DNA from: Methylobacterium iners
GTDB taxonomy: Bacteria; Pseudomonadota; Alphaproteobacteria; Rhizobiales; Beijerinckiaceae
Reading direction: 5' to 3'
Length of the DNA: 64,000 bases
Assembly (NCBI RefSeq): GCF_022179305.1
Contig: NZ_BPQP01000023.1
Span: 30,988 to 94,987 of the forward strand
The position numbers and the translations under genes were made by a program. The notes beneath the pieces are model-generated. The model searched no databases. It worked only from the letters and a program-made list of their open reading frames with translations, and was not told the DNA's origin. Every line of letters begins with the position of its first letter. Within the stretch, counting starts at the first letter, position 1. Of this stretch, positions 44,101 through 54,605 are shown one piece after another.

Positions 44101-44258
44101 GCCTCGGTCATGATGGTGACCGTCGGCTTGTTCAGGTCGGGGAAGACGTCGACCGGCAGCTTGGTGACGGTGAACGCGCCGTAGAGGATCAGCACCGCCG
44201 AGATGGCGAGCACCAAGAGGCGGTTGCGCAGGGACTGGGTGACGAGGAAATTGAACAT
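41121..44258 (-). CDS. Heavy-metal efflux RND permease (CzcA/CusA family)
   Basis: A 1045-residue inner-membrane proton antiporter of the HME-RND group. The N-terminus [22 protein letters not shown], twelve membrane helices and a large periplasmic loop match the family. Its helix-4 signature [20 protein letters not shown] differs from the CusA-type signature of the other permease at 54606-57779 and from the DFG...DGAVV type of CzcA, so the metal cannot be named with confidence. It is 3 bases from its adaptor gene and the operon contains copper-type accessory proteins. Confidence 0.92.
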   Translation of the reverse strand: MFNFLVTQSLRNRLLVLAISAVLILYGAFTVTKLPVDVFPDLNKPTVTIMTEAEGLAPPEVEQLVTYPIETRMNGLPGVTRVRSVSGVGLSIVYVEFDWGTDIYRNRQQVGERLSLVREQLPPNTTPQMGPISSIMGQILLVAVTSDTASPMEVREAADFVLRPRLLTIPGVAQVIPIGGEVRQFRVSPNPAAMRALGVTNAQVETALAQFGTNAGGGFTDQYSREYLIRNIGRTMSLDDLRSVVVATAGEAPVHLRQVAEVSFGARVKRGDGGYMGKSGVIVSVEKQPAVDTVKLTREIETALKEVTASLPNGIKADQILFRQANFIEASISNVQTVLVEAVVVVAIVLFAFLLNVRTTAISLTAIPVSILTTAVVFHFLGLSINTMTLGGLAIAIGELVDDAVVDVENIFRRLRENRAAGSPRSTFDVVVSASSEVRSGIVYATAIIVLVFVPLFALSGIEGRLFAPLGQAYIISILASLLVSVTLTPVMAYYLLPGLKSLDHRESWFIRSLKRGNAALLGVAFRHQRLLMGSVAIAVAAAGITAWQLPRAFLPPFNEGSFTVNMTFNPGISLSESHRVGLIAESLLLQIPEVAAVGRRTGRAELDEHAEGVHSSEIEVELKAGGRPKEAVTADIRARMAMLPVSANVGQPISHRLDHMLSGVRAEIALKIYGEDLDALRRIASDLRDRMARIPGLADLQIEKQVRIPQLEIRVDYTRAALYGVQPAAVVEQLSRLSNGRVVSTVADGYRRFDVVVRLSERQRTTQGLGDLLIETPSGWVPARQIADIRETDGPNQILRENSRRRLVVQANTNGDSDMATIVAAIRGVVAEAKLPPGFFTSLEGTFQAQEEASRTIGALSLLSLAMVFAILYSRYRSAVLALIIMGNVPLALIGSVLALWLVGQPLSVASMIGFITLTGIAARNGILKISHYLNLSLHEGVPFGRDLVVRGSLERLTPVLMTALSAGVALVPLLIDAAAPGKEILHPVAVTIFGGLISATLLDTFLTPVLFLRYGRKPLERLRATQVQTPSTDGAKARPVEAF

Positions 44259-44261
44259 GGC

Positions 44262-46013
44262 TCAGCGCACCTGATCGAGGAGTTCGGCCCCAAGCGTGAC
44301 GATGCGCTTGCCCGGCCCGACACCCTCGGCGACCAGCACCCGGGTCCCGTCGAGCGGCACGACACGCACGGGGCGGGCTTCGAAGCGTTCCGCCGTAGTG
44401 TGCTCGTAGACGATGTCCTGCCCGTTGCCGGAGCGCACGACGCTGGAGCGCGGCAGGGCGAGACCGTTCTGCTCTGCGTCGGTGCCGGCCAGCACGGTGA
44501 CGAACTGGCCGACCCTCAGGCCCGAGGTGTCGCCCTTGACGGCGAACTGGACCGGGATGGCCTGATTGCGGTCGGCGAAGCCGGAACCCTGGTAGGCGAG
44601 CGTCAGGCTGCGGCCGTCCGCGAGGCGCGCGGTCGCATCCTGGGCAGCGGTGAGCGCGTCGAAGCTCAAGGCCTCGACCCACAGGCGGGCGGGGTCGATG
44701 ATCTGGAAAACCATGGCGCCGGGGGTGGCCATCTGTCCCGACACGGCGGCTGCCTGCGCGACGATGCCGTCGACCGGTGCGATCAGGGTCTCCGGTTCGA
44801 GGCGCACCCTGTCCAGGGCAGCCCTGCGGTCGCGCAGGCCGGTCAGTTCCGACTGCGCGTCGTCGAGCTGCGTCTGGGCCACCGCCCCCGTGACCGATAG
44901 CTTCTTGAAGCGCTCGACCCGACGCTCGACGATGCCGATCTGCTGGTCGAGCTCGCCCTGGCGTTGGCGCATGTCCGAGACGTCGACGGCTTGGACCGGC
45001 TGGGTGACATAGGCGAGCACGTCACCCTTCCTCACCTTCGTGCCGAGCCGCGGGAACACGCCCGAGGGCGGTGGCGAGACGCGTCCGCCCACCGAGGACT
45101 GGACCACCCCGCTCGCGTTCGGATCGGGGATGACGCGGCCGGGCAGCTCCACCGTGCGCCGGAACGTGCCCGCTTCCGTCATGGTCGTGCGCAGGACAAG
45201 CAGGCGCTGGGTCGGCTTGGGCACGAAGATCGAACCGTCGGGCAGCCTCTGGGCGAGGTCGGTCGTGGCTTCGGACGGCGCGATCAGAGCGGCGCCCTGG
45301 ACCGGCGGCATGGCCGGGGCCGGCTTGCCGTGATCCTCGTCGCCGTGAGCGAAGGCGGCCGTGCCGAGGGTCAGCGTGATCGCGATGGCGATCAACGCGA
45401 CGGCCGGCACGCCCCGTCGTCCGCGAGCGACCACCACCACGAGCATGCCCAGCAGGAAGGCTGCGGCCGCGGTCGCCACCAGGACGGGATCCTTCGCGAC
45501 GAGGCGGTCCTTCAGGCCGCCGACGATGGTGGATGCGGCCGTGAGGGCGTCCTGGGTCGGCGACGGCTGAGCCATCGCGGCACCCGGCGCGGCGGCCCTC
45601 GCATCGGGTACGTTCAAGGACACCGTGAGAACGTCGGTGACGTCCCCGGCGGTGACGGTCACGAGCAGGTCATGGTTTCCGGGCTTCGCTACCCAGGGCG
45701 CCGGAAGCATGTAGGCGGCATCCGCCGTTTCGGTGGCCGTGCGCGGGCCTTCGGGCGTCTCGACCTCGATGGCGGCGCCTCGCACCGGCTCGTTCGTCCG
45801 GAAGCGGTCGAGATAGAACGTCAGCTTCCCGTCCCGCGGGACCGCGGTCAGCTCGAAGGCGTCGGAGAGCGCCTCGCCCCGGGGCGCGATGGAGTTGGAG
45901 ACCGGCGTGGGTGGGGCGCCATGATCGTGTCCGCCATGGGCATGGGCGGGACCTGCCAGGACGACGGCAGCCAGTAGCGTCGCCGAGAAGGCGGCCGCAA
46001 ATCGAATGGACAT
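44262..46013 (-). CDS. RND efflux adaptor with extra N-terminal membrane module
   Basis: A 583-residue membrane-fusion protein. The C-terminal two thirds is a normal adaptor (VELPGRVIPDPNASGVVQSSVGGRV, coiled-coil hairpin, LIAPVDGIVAQAAAVSGQMATPGAM, LWVEALSFD). The N-terminal 200 residues are unusual: signal peptide, His-rich AHGGHDHGAP, an FixH/YtkA-like beta domain (about 40-125), then two membrane helices (VLVATAAAAFLLGMLVVVVARG and ALIAIAITLTLGTAAFAHG). It carries metal-bound ligand or anchors the adaptor to the inner membrane. Start MSIRFAAAF is preferred for the signal peptide. Confidence 0.88.
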   Translation of the reverse strand: MSIRFAAAFSATLLAAVVLAGPAHAHGGHDHGAPPTPVSNSIAPRGEALSDAFELTAVPRDGKLTFYLDRFRTNEPVRGAAIEVETPEGPRTATETADAAYMLPAPWVAKPGNHDLLVTVTAGDVTDVLTVSLNVPDARAAAPGAAMAQPSPTQDALTAASTIVGGLKDRLVAKDPVLVATAAAAFLLGMLVVVVARGRRGVPAVALIAIAITLTLGTAAFAHGDEDHGKPAPAMPPVQGAALIAPSEATTDLAQRLPDGSIFVPKPTQRLLVLRTTMTEAGTFRRTVELPGRVIPDPNASGVVQSSVGGRVSPPPSGVFPRLGTKVRKGDVLAYVTQPVQAVDVSDMRQRQGELDQQIGIVERRVERFKKLSVTGAVAQTQLDDAQSELTGLRDRRAALDRVRLEPETLIAPVDGIVAQAAAVSGQMATPGAMVFQIIDPARLWVEALSFDALTAAQDATARLADGRSLTLAYQGSGFADRNQAIPVQFAVKGDTSGLRVGQFVTVLAGTDAEQNGLALPRSSVVRSGNGQDIVYEHTTAERFEARPVRVVPLDGTRVLVAEGVGPGKRIVTLGAELLDQVR

Positions 46014-46103
46014 GGAAGGAACATCCTCACGTTCGAACACCGGACGCACATCCGCAATCCGCGGACGGAATCCGACCGTTGCGCGCCCAGGGCGCGCCGT
46101 TCG

Positions 46104-46601
46104 TTACGCGAGGGGTCTTGGGGGCTTGCGGACGGCTTCAGGGCCGATGCCCGAGACGACGACGATGTCGCTCGGCATCAGCTTGACATGTCCGAAGGCA
46201 CGCGACGGCAAAGTCGAGGGACCGGATAGGATCCCCGGTCCATGACATGCCATGGTTCCGCAGCAGGAGCCGCGGCAGGCACCCGGACAGCAACCCTTGG
46301 CCCCGGGCACAGCCTTGAGGGAGCCCGTTCGAGCCTCGTCCGCCACGCCCGGATCGTCAGCCGCGGGCGACCCTGCAAGGGCGGCGGCTGTTTGAACGGC
46401 GAACGACGGCGGGGCGGTCAGGGCCGCCGAATTCCACATCGAGGGCGCCACGAGTTCGGGGGCGACGACATGGACCTCGGCCACGGCTGGCTCGTGGTGG
46501 GCATGGCCTTCATGAGCCTGGACGACGGACGGCGCAGCGCTGGTGATGATCATCGCGATCATCACCGCCACCAAGCGCGCGATTTGCCGGCCGGACCTCA
46601 T
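46104..46601 (-). CDS. Cys-rich exported protein heading the RND operon
   Basis: A 165-residue protein: membrane or signal helix (LVAVMIAMIITSAAPSVV), His-rich QAHEGHAHHEPAVAEVHVV, and a cysteine cluster CCPGACRGSCCGTMACH (Cys104, 105, 109, 113, 114, 119). This looks like a periplasmic metal-binding knot. It is the first gene of the operon, downstream of a MerR-type promoter. A protein of the same plan stands first in the CusA/CusB operon (59729-60127). No characterised homologue is recognised. Confidence 0.75.
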   Translation of the reverse strand: MRSGRQIARLVAVMIAMIITSAAPSVVQAHEGHAHHEPAVAEVHVVAPELVAPSMWNSAALTAPPSFAVQTAAALAGSPAADDPGVADEARTGSLKAVPGAKGCCPGACRGSCCGTMACHGPGILSGPSTLPSRAFGHVKLMPSDIVVVSGIGPEAVRKPPRPLA

Positions 46602-46794
46602 GACGACTTCGTTACACCTGAATCGGCCGCCTGGAAATCCCAGGCTTCCACGATGGGAATGCGGAAAGACGGTTTTGGTTTCCGAGGCCTTACGCAACGA
46701 GGTGGCGCGAACAGCCCTAACACCGTCATGGCCCGTCTCCACGGCCCGTAGCTGAGCATGACCGAACCCCGGCCACCGGCCTCCCGCTCGATGT

Positions 46795-46820
46795 GGAGCT
46801 TCCCACCCTGGGAAAGTCAA
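46795..46820 (-). promoter_or_regulatory. MerR-type (CueR-like) promoter dyad upstream of 46601
   Basis: Read on the minus strand: TTGACT as -35, directly followed by TTCCCAGGGTGGGAA, a near-perfect dyad. This matches the copper-promoter form of CueR sites. It lies about 200 bases upstream of the Cys-rich leader gene; the rest of 46602-46995 shows no gene. Confidence 0.6.
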
Positions 46821-46995
46821 GCGGTTCGTATCGAGGATGGAAGGTCACGGTTCCGATCTACGGCTTCCCGTCCGGAAGGCCCGGTCGCTCCCTACGCGGG
46901 GGCGGGTCGGGCTTGGCCGCGTCGCTGCCCTCTCGCGCGGCCAAGGGCCCGCACCAGTCGCAGCCAATCGGGACCGACGAATCTGCCGTGAAGCC

Positions 46996-48141
46996 TCACT
47001 CCCGGCTCTCGTCTGCCGCCGCGAGCACCTTGCGTCGGGCTGGCGTCGCGATGTCCTTCCGCGTATTCGCTGCGATCATCGCCGGTTTGGCCGCGGTCGG
47101 TTTCGCCGCCGACGGCTTCGCCGAGGCGCCGCCCGTCACGGCGAGCGTCTCGCGGGTCGGGACGACCATCGCGATCTCGCGCGGTCCCGTGGCCAGCGCC
47201 TCAGGCCGGCTCACGTCCCCCAGGGCGGACGCGCTCGTCGCGCGAGCGTCCAAGGCGGTGAAGGTACCGGCCGCACTGGCCGATCCGGCCATCAGCACAT
47301 CGCGAAACGCCTGGTGCTGGCTGCCGTCCTCGTAGACGAGCCGGATGGCGGGGACGCCCTTGGCGACGAGGGCAGCGACCGCCCGCTCGTCCTCGGCCTG
47401 CTTGCGAGCAACGTCGGCGGTCGCGTCCCGGTCGGACGACGGGGTGAAGGCGTACCGGCCGGCGGACACGCCGACGACCGGTTCCGAGCCGGTCACCTCG
47501 AACTGGTCCGAGCCCTCCTTCAGGTTCCGCCAGAACGCCATGTGCGGGTCGTGGCGATGCCGGGCGAGGTTCTCGGCGGTCATGCGGAAGGGATAGGACT
47601 GGAACTGGAACGCGCGCTGGCCGCCGGCGAAGGCCTCGCGCGCCACCGCGTAGATCTCCGAGATGGCCTCGTCCGTCATCGCGAAGCAGCCGCGCGAGGA
47701 ACAGGAGCCGTGGACCATCAGGTGCGATCCGGTTCGTCCCAGCGACTTGTCGAACGCGTTCGGGTAGCCGAGGTCGAACGACAGGAAGAGGCTCGAATTA
47801 GGGTTCATCGCCGCCGGGCTGACCGCATAGAATCCTTCCGGCGCCTGACGGTCGCCCTCGCGCGTCTTCGGCCCGAGCTGACCCGACCACCGACACATCG
47901 GATAGGTCTTCAGGAGGGCGTAGCGGCCGTCCGGGCCGCGCTTCCAGAGCTCGATCTCCGATTCCTTCTTGTAGGCGCGCATCAGGATCGGATCGGTCGC
48001 GGAGACGCCCTTCGCGGCCATCAGGGCCAGGGCCGCCGTCGGGATCGGCGCCAGGTGCTTCGTCGAGGTCGCGTAGGGTCCGTCCTGGCAGGACGCGAGG
48101 GCCAACCCGAGGGCGAGGAACAGGGCCAGTCGTCTCAGCAT
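46996..48141 (-). CDS. L,D-transpeptidase (YkuD family) lipoprotein
   Basis: A 381-residue lipoprotein with lipobox LASC (Cys18) and the YkuD catalytic motif HGSCSSRGC at 144-152, His144 and Cys152 being the active residues. It makes 3-3 peptidoglycan cross-links or attaches proteins to peptidoglycan. The C-terminal 120 residues are Ala-rich and outside the domain. Within a metal island it may strengthen the envelope around efflux pumps. It lies 106 bases downstream of lspA on the same strand. Confidence 0.88.
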   Translation of the reverse strand: MLRRLALFLALGLALASCQDGPYATSTKHLAPIPTAALALMAAKGVSATDPILMRAYKKESEIELWKRGPDGRYALLKTYPMCRWSGQLGPKTREGDRQAPEGFYAVSPAAMNPNSSLFLSFDLGYPNAFDKSLGRTGSHLMVHGSCSSRGCFAMTDEAISEIYAVAREAFAGGQRAFQFQSYPFRMTAENLARHRHDPHMAFWRNLKEGSDQFEVTGSEPVVGVSAGRYAFTPSSDRDATADVARKQAEDERAVAALVAKGVPAIRLVYEDGSQHQAFRDVLMAGSASAAGTFTALDARATSASALGDVSRPEALATGPREIAMVVPTRETLAVTGGASAKPSAAKPTAAKPAMIAANTRKDIATPARRKVLAAADESRE

Positions 48142-48247
48142 GTCGTCCTCGCCTCGCGTCGCGGGACCGCGACGTCCCGAGATGTGTCCAAGGGTCGTTC
48201 CGCGCCGGCACGAGCGCCGGACGCGTCGTCGTGACGGGGCGCCGCGC

Positions 48248-48751
48248 TCATCGTTGCGCGTCCCGCGAAGTGCCGTCGTCCTGCCTCAAGGCCGTGATCC
48301 CGTCGAGAACGAGCAGGACCACGCCGAGGGAGATCCAGAAATCGGCCAGGTTGAAGGCGAACCAGTGAATCCCGGCCGTATGCAGGCCGAGGAAGTCCGT
48401 CACGGCGCCATCGACGAACCGGTCGACGAGGTTGCCCAGCGCACCCCCGGCGATCAGGGCGAGGCCGAGGCGCTGAAGCGGGACCGTTGCCCGCAGCGCC
48501 AAGACTAGGATGAAGGTGGTTAAGGCGGCCTGAACCGTGAGCAGCGCCGCCACGGAGGCGGGCGAGCCCGCCTGGAACAGGCTGAAGCTGATGCCCCGGT
48601 TGAACTGCAGGCTGAGGTCGATGAAGGGGATCGCGCCCCTTACCTCGCCCTCGCCCAGCCGGTCGACGGCCATGGATTTCGTCCAGAGGTCGAGGGCGGC
48701 CGCGCACGCCGCCACGCCGGCGACCGTCAGGGGTGGTGAGAGGGTTCTCAT
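48248..48751 (-). CDS. lspA: Signal peptidase II (lipoprotein signal peptidase)
   Basis: A 167-residue four-helix membrane protease that removes signal peptides from prolipoproteins. Both catalytic blocks are present: GNLVDRFVDGAVTDF (Asp119) and FAFNLADFWI (Asp137). It follows the ATPase gene cadA by 25 bases, the arrangement known from Tn-borne cadA/pbrA-lspA modules. A plasmid copy next to two lipoproteins (the L,D-transpeptidase and the VirB7/EexN proteins elsewhere) could process plasmid-encoded lipoproteins. Confidence 0.93.
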   Translation of the reverse strand: MRTLSPPLTVAGVAACAAALDLWTKSMAVDRLGEGEVRGAIPFIDLSLQFNRGISFSLFQAGSPASVAALLTVQAALTTFILVLALRATVPLQRLGLALIAGGALGNLVDRFVDGAVTDFLGLHTAGIHWFAFNLADFWISLGVVLLVLDGITALRQDDGTSRDAQR

Positions 48752-48776
48752 GAGGCAGGCTTCGATCCCGGCATCG

Positions 48777-50975
<2,199 letters not shown>

Positions 50976-51029
50976 GTCCTGCTCCTTCGGCCCGCACGAT
51001 TGCGGCGAGCCTCGACGCACCCTAGATGC

Positions 51030-51050
51030 ACCCTGTAGCAACTACAGGGT
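51030..51050. promoter_or_regulatory. ZntR/CadR/PbrR-type operator of the cadA promoter
   Basis: ACCCTGTAG and CTACAGGGT are perfect 9-bp arms around CAA. On the cadA side TTGACC (complement of 51048-51053) overlaps the dyad as -35. This is the standard divalent-metal MerR operator; it serves both cadA and the regulator. Confidence 0.85.
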
Positions 51051-51057
51051 CAAGGGC

Positions 51058-51501
51058 ATGTCGCGGAACGGTGCGATGTCCATCGGTAGCCTCGCCGCGG
51101 CGACGGGCACCAAGGTCGAAACGATCCGCTGGTACGAGCGCGTCGGCTTGCTGCCGGTCCCGCCCCGGACGGAAGGCAACTACCGCGCCTACGGCGAGGA
51201 GCACCTTCGCCGCCTGAGCTTCATTCGTCGCAGCCGCGACCTGGGCTTCACGGTGGAGAAGGTCCGGGAGCTCCTCACCCTCGCCGATCAACGAGACAGG
51301 TCGTGCGCGGAAGTCGACGCCATCGCCCGGGCGCATCTGTCGGAGGTCGAGCAGAAGATCGCGGACCTCACCAGGCTGTCGCGGGAGCTCCGCGACGTCA
51401 TCGGCCAATGCGGCTGCGGTTCCGTGGCCGAGTGCAACATCATTGGTGCCCTCTCGCCGGCTGTCGGTACGGCGCGGTTGGGTTCCGCCGTTAAGCGTTG
51501 A
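51058..51501 (+). CDS. MerR-family regulator for divalent metals (CadR/PbrR/ZntR type)
   Basis: A 147-residue activator. The helix-turn-helix is IGSLAAATGTKVETIRWYERVGLL; the metal site residues are Cys83 (DRSCAEVD) and Cys118, Cys120, Cys126 in QCGCGSVAEC, the pattern of Zn/Cd/Pb-responsive MerR proteins. With cadA it forms a self-contained regulated unit over the dyad at 51030-51050. An alternative start six codons later (MSIGSL) would remove only the leading residues. Confidence 0.9.
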   Translation: MSRNGAMSIGSLAAATGTKVETIRWYERVGLLPVPPRTEGNYRAYGEEHLRRLSFIRRSRDLGFTVEKVRELLTLADQRDRSCAEVDAIARAHLSEVEQKIADLTRLSRELRDVIGQCGCGSVAECNIIGALSPAVGTARLGSAVKR

Positions 51502-51582
51502 AGTGCCTCGGGGTTGCTGCAGCGCGGGGCGCTGCTTGCTGGCCCTAGATTACTCGTTGTTAGCAGGCGATGCTTAGAAAAA

Positions 51583-51601
51583 CTGGGATGATTTCTCCCA
51601 G
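51583..51601. terminator. Small hairpin after the MerR gene
   Basis: CTGGGA and TCCCAG pair around a 7-base loop, about 80 bases after the stop. No run of T follows. Function uncertain. Confidence 0.3.
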
Positions 51602-51665
51602 GTGAGCCCGCGGAATTCCCACGAAGTTGAATATAGATGCCGCATTCATTGACGGGCGTAGATCT

Positions 51666-52313
51666 ATGACGTTTCTTCTCGGACCGCGTATCTGGCTGGC
51701 CAATCGAACCTTCCGCAAGGGCTACCCCTTCCTGCTCAAGGACTCCGCTTGCACCGATGCACTCTTCGATGCCGTTGCACCCCAGCCTGGCGAGCGCATT
51801 CTTCTTACCCGCAACGCTTACTCGCCATCAGTCCTCCCTTTCGTGAGATCGCATCCCGGCGCGCATTTCGTCAGCCTCGAACCCGACGAGGCGTCCTACT
51901 TGGCTGCCGAGCGGGAGATCTCGTCGATGAAGGCCGCGAACGTGGTGACGATACGAGCCGGGGACCCATCGCTGCTGCCGCTTGAGGATGAATCGTTCGA
52001 CAAGGTCGCGTCGATCATGAACCTGCACACGGCCGGGCTGGCACCACGGCTCGCCATGGTGCGCGAGATGCGCCGCGTCCTCCGGCGCAAAGGCCTGATC
52101 TATGCGGCCGACATCGACGCCCCTGCGACGCAGGCGGAGCGGAATTTCCTCAAGATCACGCACTTCGCGTTGGGCGATGAACAGGTGCAACCGCACTCGG
52201 ACGGAACCTGGCCCGATATCCTCACAGCCGCGGGCTTCTCACGCGTGAAGCGGCTCGCCTCGCAGTCATCCCTTTCGGTCCGCATCGGGGTCGTCAGGGC
52301 GCAACGCCGATGA
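51666..52313 (+). CDS. Class I SAM-dependent methyltransferase-like protein
   Basis: A 215-residue protein beginning MTFLLGPRIWLANRTFRKG (an in-frame TTG start at 51627 would add 13 residues). The later half matches a methyltransferase, with FDKVASIMNLHTAGLAPRLAMVREMRRVLRRKGLIYAADID resembling the post-motif-III helix-strand region. The SAM-binding loop usually reading DxGxGxG is degenerate here (GERILLTRNAYSPSVL). The target is unknown. It stands alone between the cadA and copper operons. Confidence 0.65.
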   Translation: MTFLLGPRIWLANRTFRKGYPFLLKDSACTDALFDAVAPQPGERILLTRNAYSPSVLPFVRSHPGAHFVSLEPDEASYLAAEREISSMKAANVVTIRAGDPSLLPLEDESFDKVASIMNLHTAGLAPRLAMVREMRRVLRRKGLIYAADIDAPATQAERNFLKITHFALGDEQVQPHSDGTWPDILTAAGFSRVKRLASQSSLSVRIGVVRAQRR

Positions 52314-52681
52314 GGCCAGCCTCCCACCGAGCTGCGGGTCTGACGCCGAGGTCCAACCGTTCCAAAGGGCTGGACGCGCGGCCCGTGCGGAACGACGTCT
52401 TTGTAGGGGAAGGCAGATCGCGGCTTCGGCCATGTCGCGATTGTCGGGTCCCCTTTCCTCGGCGAGCCACGGCCACAAGATCGGCGTGGGGAAGGCACGT
52501 TCGGCGGTTGCGCTGCCCACGAGGCTGATCAGGCAGGCGAACCGCCCGAGAAGGATGACGACTGGAGCCGGCACGCGTTCGCCGGCTCTCGCACGTATCC
52601 ACGCTCCCCGGTCCTAGTCCATCCCCAGGTTCGTCGTCGACCGGAACAGGACGCCTGAGGCAGTTCGCCAGCCAGAGGCGA
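52314..52681. other. Spacer without supported gene
   Basis: About 370 bases between convergent genes. Open frames are antisense-like and lack ribosome sites. No clear terminator hairpin was recognised. Confidence 0.4.
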
Positions 52682-53410
52682 TCAGATCCGCGTCGTCAGG
52701 TCGGTGAGCCAGTCCGGCGATGCGTTCAGCAGCGCGGTCCCGAGCGCCTTGTCGAAACCGAGGACGACGGCGAGGCCGAACGCTATCATGGCCAGCCCCA
52801 GCGCGGTCCTGAGGCCCTTGCCGAGGTCCAGCAGCCGGTCACGCCAGCGCATCAGCAGCTCGCGCGACAGCGTCCCGAGCACCAGGAGCGGCAGGGCCGC
52901 GCCGAGGCCGAAGACGAACATGGTCGAGGCGACCGCGCCGAGGTCGCGCCCTTGCGCCGCCAGGAGCGACGCGGCGCCCAGGGTCGGGCCGACGCAAGGG
53001 CTCCAGACCGCCCCGAGCAGGACGCCGACGCCGAACTGGCCGCCCGGGCCCACGGTCGAGATACCGCCGAGCCGCCGCGCGGCCCAATCGCCCATCGGTC
53101 CGGCCGCGACCGCGAGCCGACCCTGGGCGGCCGGAACCACGAGCATGAGGCCCACCAGCATCATCATGACCGCCGCGCCGGTCCGGAAGACGCCCGCGTC
53201 GAGGCCCATGGTGAAGCCGATGGTGGCGACGAAGAGCCCGACCGCCACGAAGGACGAGGCAAGTCCAAGCGCCAGGGCCGCGGGTTCGAGCCGATGCTCC
53301 GCGGCCGCGGTGCCCAGGACCACGGGCAGCAACGGCAGCACGCACGGCGACAGCAGCGAGAGGATGCCTGCCAGGAACGCGAGGCCAGTGACCATGACGG
53401 CCTCGATCAC
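52682..53410 (-). CDS. ccdA: CcdA/DsbD-type thiol-disulfide transmembrane protein
   Basis: A 242-residue membrane protein with six hydrophobic helices. Two cysteine motifs of the family are visible: LLSPCVLPLLPV in helix 1 and WSPCVGPTLGAASLLAAQG in helix 4. It passes reducing power from the cytoplasm to periplasmic thiols, here probably to the SCO protein encoded just upstream. The GTG start at 53410 overlaps the SCO stop (GTGA); an ATG five codons later is the alternative. Confidence 0.88.
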   Translation of the reverse strand: MIEAVMVTGLAFLAGILSLLSPCVLPLLPVVLGTAAAEHRLEPAALALGLASSFVAVGLFVATIGFTMGLDAGVFRTGAAVMMMLVGLMLVVPAAQGRLAVAAGPMGDWAARRLGGISTVGPGGQFGVGVLLGAVWSPCVGPTLGAASLLAAQGRDLGAVASTMFVFGLGAALPLLVLGTLSRELLMRWRDRLLDLGKGLRTALGLAMIAFGLAVVLGFDKALGTALLNASPDWLTDLTTRI

Positions 53411-54027
53411 CACGCCACGGCGCGGCGGAGCTTGGCCAGCCGCGCACCCCTGTCCTCGTGAGGATCCAGGGTGCTGAAGAACCGTCCCTCCCTGTCCATC
53501 AGGTAGACCAGGGCGCTGTGATCCATGTTGTAGCCGCCCTCTGACGGGACCTTGCGACGAAACACCTTGAAGGCCTTCACCGCCGTCTCGACCTCCTCCT
53601 CCGACCCGGTCAGGGCGAGGATGCGGGGGTCGAAGGCCTGCATGTACTCGGCGAGGACCTCCCGGGAGTCGCGCGCGGGGTCGACGGTGACAAGGACCGG
53701 CGTGACCTTGTCCCCATCCGGTCCGAGTTCCTCCAGCAGCGTCGCGAAGTCGAACAGGGTGGTGGGGCAGACGTCGGGGCAGTGCGTGTAGCCGAAGAAG
53801 ATGGCGTAGGGCTTCCCTCTCAGGCTCTCGTTCGTCACAGTCTCTCCCTTGTGGCTGGTGAGGCGGAACGGTCCGCCAATCGCCGGCGGCGCGAATGTCC
53901 GGCCCTTCGGGGCGGCCGCAGCGAGCCGGTCGTGGGGGAGGCGCAGCAGTACGGTGTGGGCGAACAGGCTGACGCCGACGAGCGCCAGCCCGCCAAGTAC
54001 AATTAACGCCAACCGCGATCTTGTCAT
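53407..54027 (-). CDS. SCO1/SenC-family copper thioredoxin-like protein
   Basis: A 206-residue membrane-anchored periplasmic protein with one N-terminal helix (LALIVLGGLALVGVSLFAH). The copper ligands are Cys83 and Cys87 in THCPDVCP and His170 in NMDHSALVY. SCO proteins shuttle copper to cytochrome oxidase or act in redox defence; here it is in a copper-efflux operon. The start is chosen for the strong ribosome site GGGGAGG a few bases upstream; the open frame continues further. Confidence 0.92.
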   Translation of the reverse strand: MTRSRLALIVLGGLALVGVSLFAHTVLLRLPHDRLAAAAPKGRTFAPPAIGGPFRLTSHKGETVTNESLRGKPYAIFFGYTHCPDVCPTTLFDFATLLEELGPDGDKVTPVLVTVDPARDSREVLAEYMQAFDPRILALTGSEEEVETAVKAFKVFRRKVPSEGGYNMDHSALVYLMDREGRFFSTLDPHEDRGARLAKLRRAVAW

Positions 54028-54102
54028 TTTTGCGCCTCCCCGAACCGGTCGCGGTGCATCCGCGTCGAGGCCGCCGTTTGGCATCGACGCCATCCGGCGG
54101 GG

Positions 54103-54579
54103 TCAGATCGCCTGACCACCCCTGTAGCGGGCGAAGGCGCGCCGGCTCTCCGCCCCGAACAGGACGACGTCGTAGGTGTCGGGCTCCATGCCCTCGACCT
54201 CCATGCCGGGGGATCCGACCGGCATGCCAGGCACGGACAGGCCGAGGCCCGTCGGCTTCTCGTCGAGGAGCCGCTTGATCTCGGGCGCCGGGACATGCCC
54301 CTCGATCACGTAACCGCCGACCTGGCCGGTATGGCAGGAGAACAGGTCGCGGGGGATGCCGAGCCGGAACTTCAGGGGGTTCACGGCCGCCATCATCACC
54401 GTGACGGGAAAGCCGGCCTGTCGCAGGTGAAGCACCCAGGCGTCGCAGCAGGCGCAGCTCGGGTCCTTGCTCACCGCGATCTCCGGCAACGCCTCTGTCG
54501 CGACGGCGGGCAGGACGAGCGCGGTCGCGCTGAGGCCCGCGATCAGGCCGCGGCGGGTGAGGCGGAGCGTTTCGGTCAT
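54103..54579 (-). CDS. DUF411 periplasmic metal-binding protein
   Basis: A 158-residue exported protein with a twin-arginine-like signal (TRRGLIAGLSATALVLPAVA). Metal-binding residues cluster in SKDPSCACCDAWV, LFSCHTGQVGGYVIEGHVPA and GLSVPGMPVGSPGMEVEG, the DUF411 signatures. Proteins of this family occur with copper-resistance genes and are thought to buffer or deliver copper in the periplasm. GGAGGATA precedes the chosen start. Confidence 0.9.
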   Translation of the reverse strand: MTETLRLTRRGLIAGLSATALVLPAVATEALPEIAVSKDPSCACCDAWVLHLRQAGFPVTVMMAAVNPLKFRLGIPRDLFSCHTGQVGGYVIEGHVPAPEIKRLLDEKPTGLGLSVPGMPVGSPGMEVEGMEPDTYDVVLFGAESRRAFARYRGGQAI

Positions 54580-54605
54580 GGGTATCCTCCGTGTTTGGAT
54601 GGTTC

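Noticed and set aside
46795-46820. Possibility that this dyad is a terminator
   Set aside because: It has a TTGACT -35 box in register and no T-tract, fitting a MerR-type promoter better.
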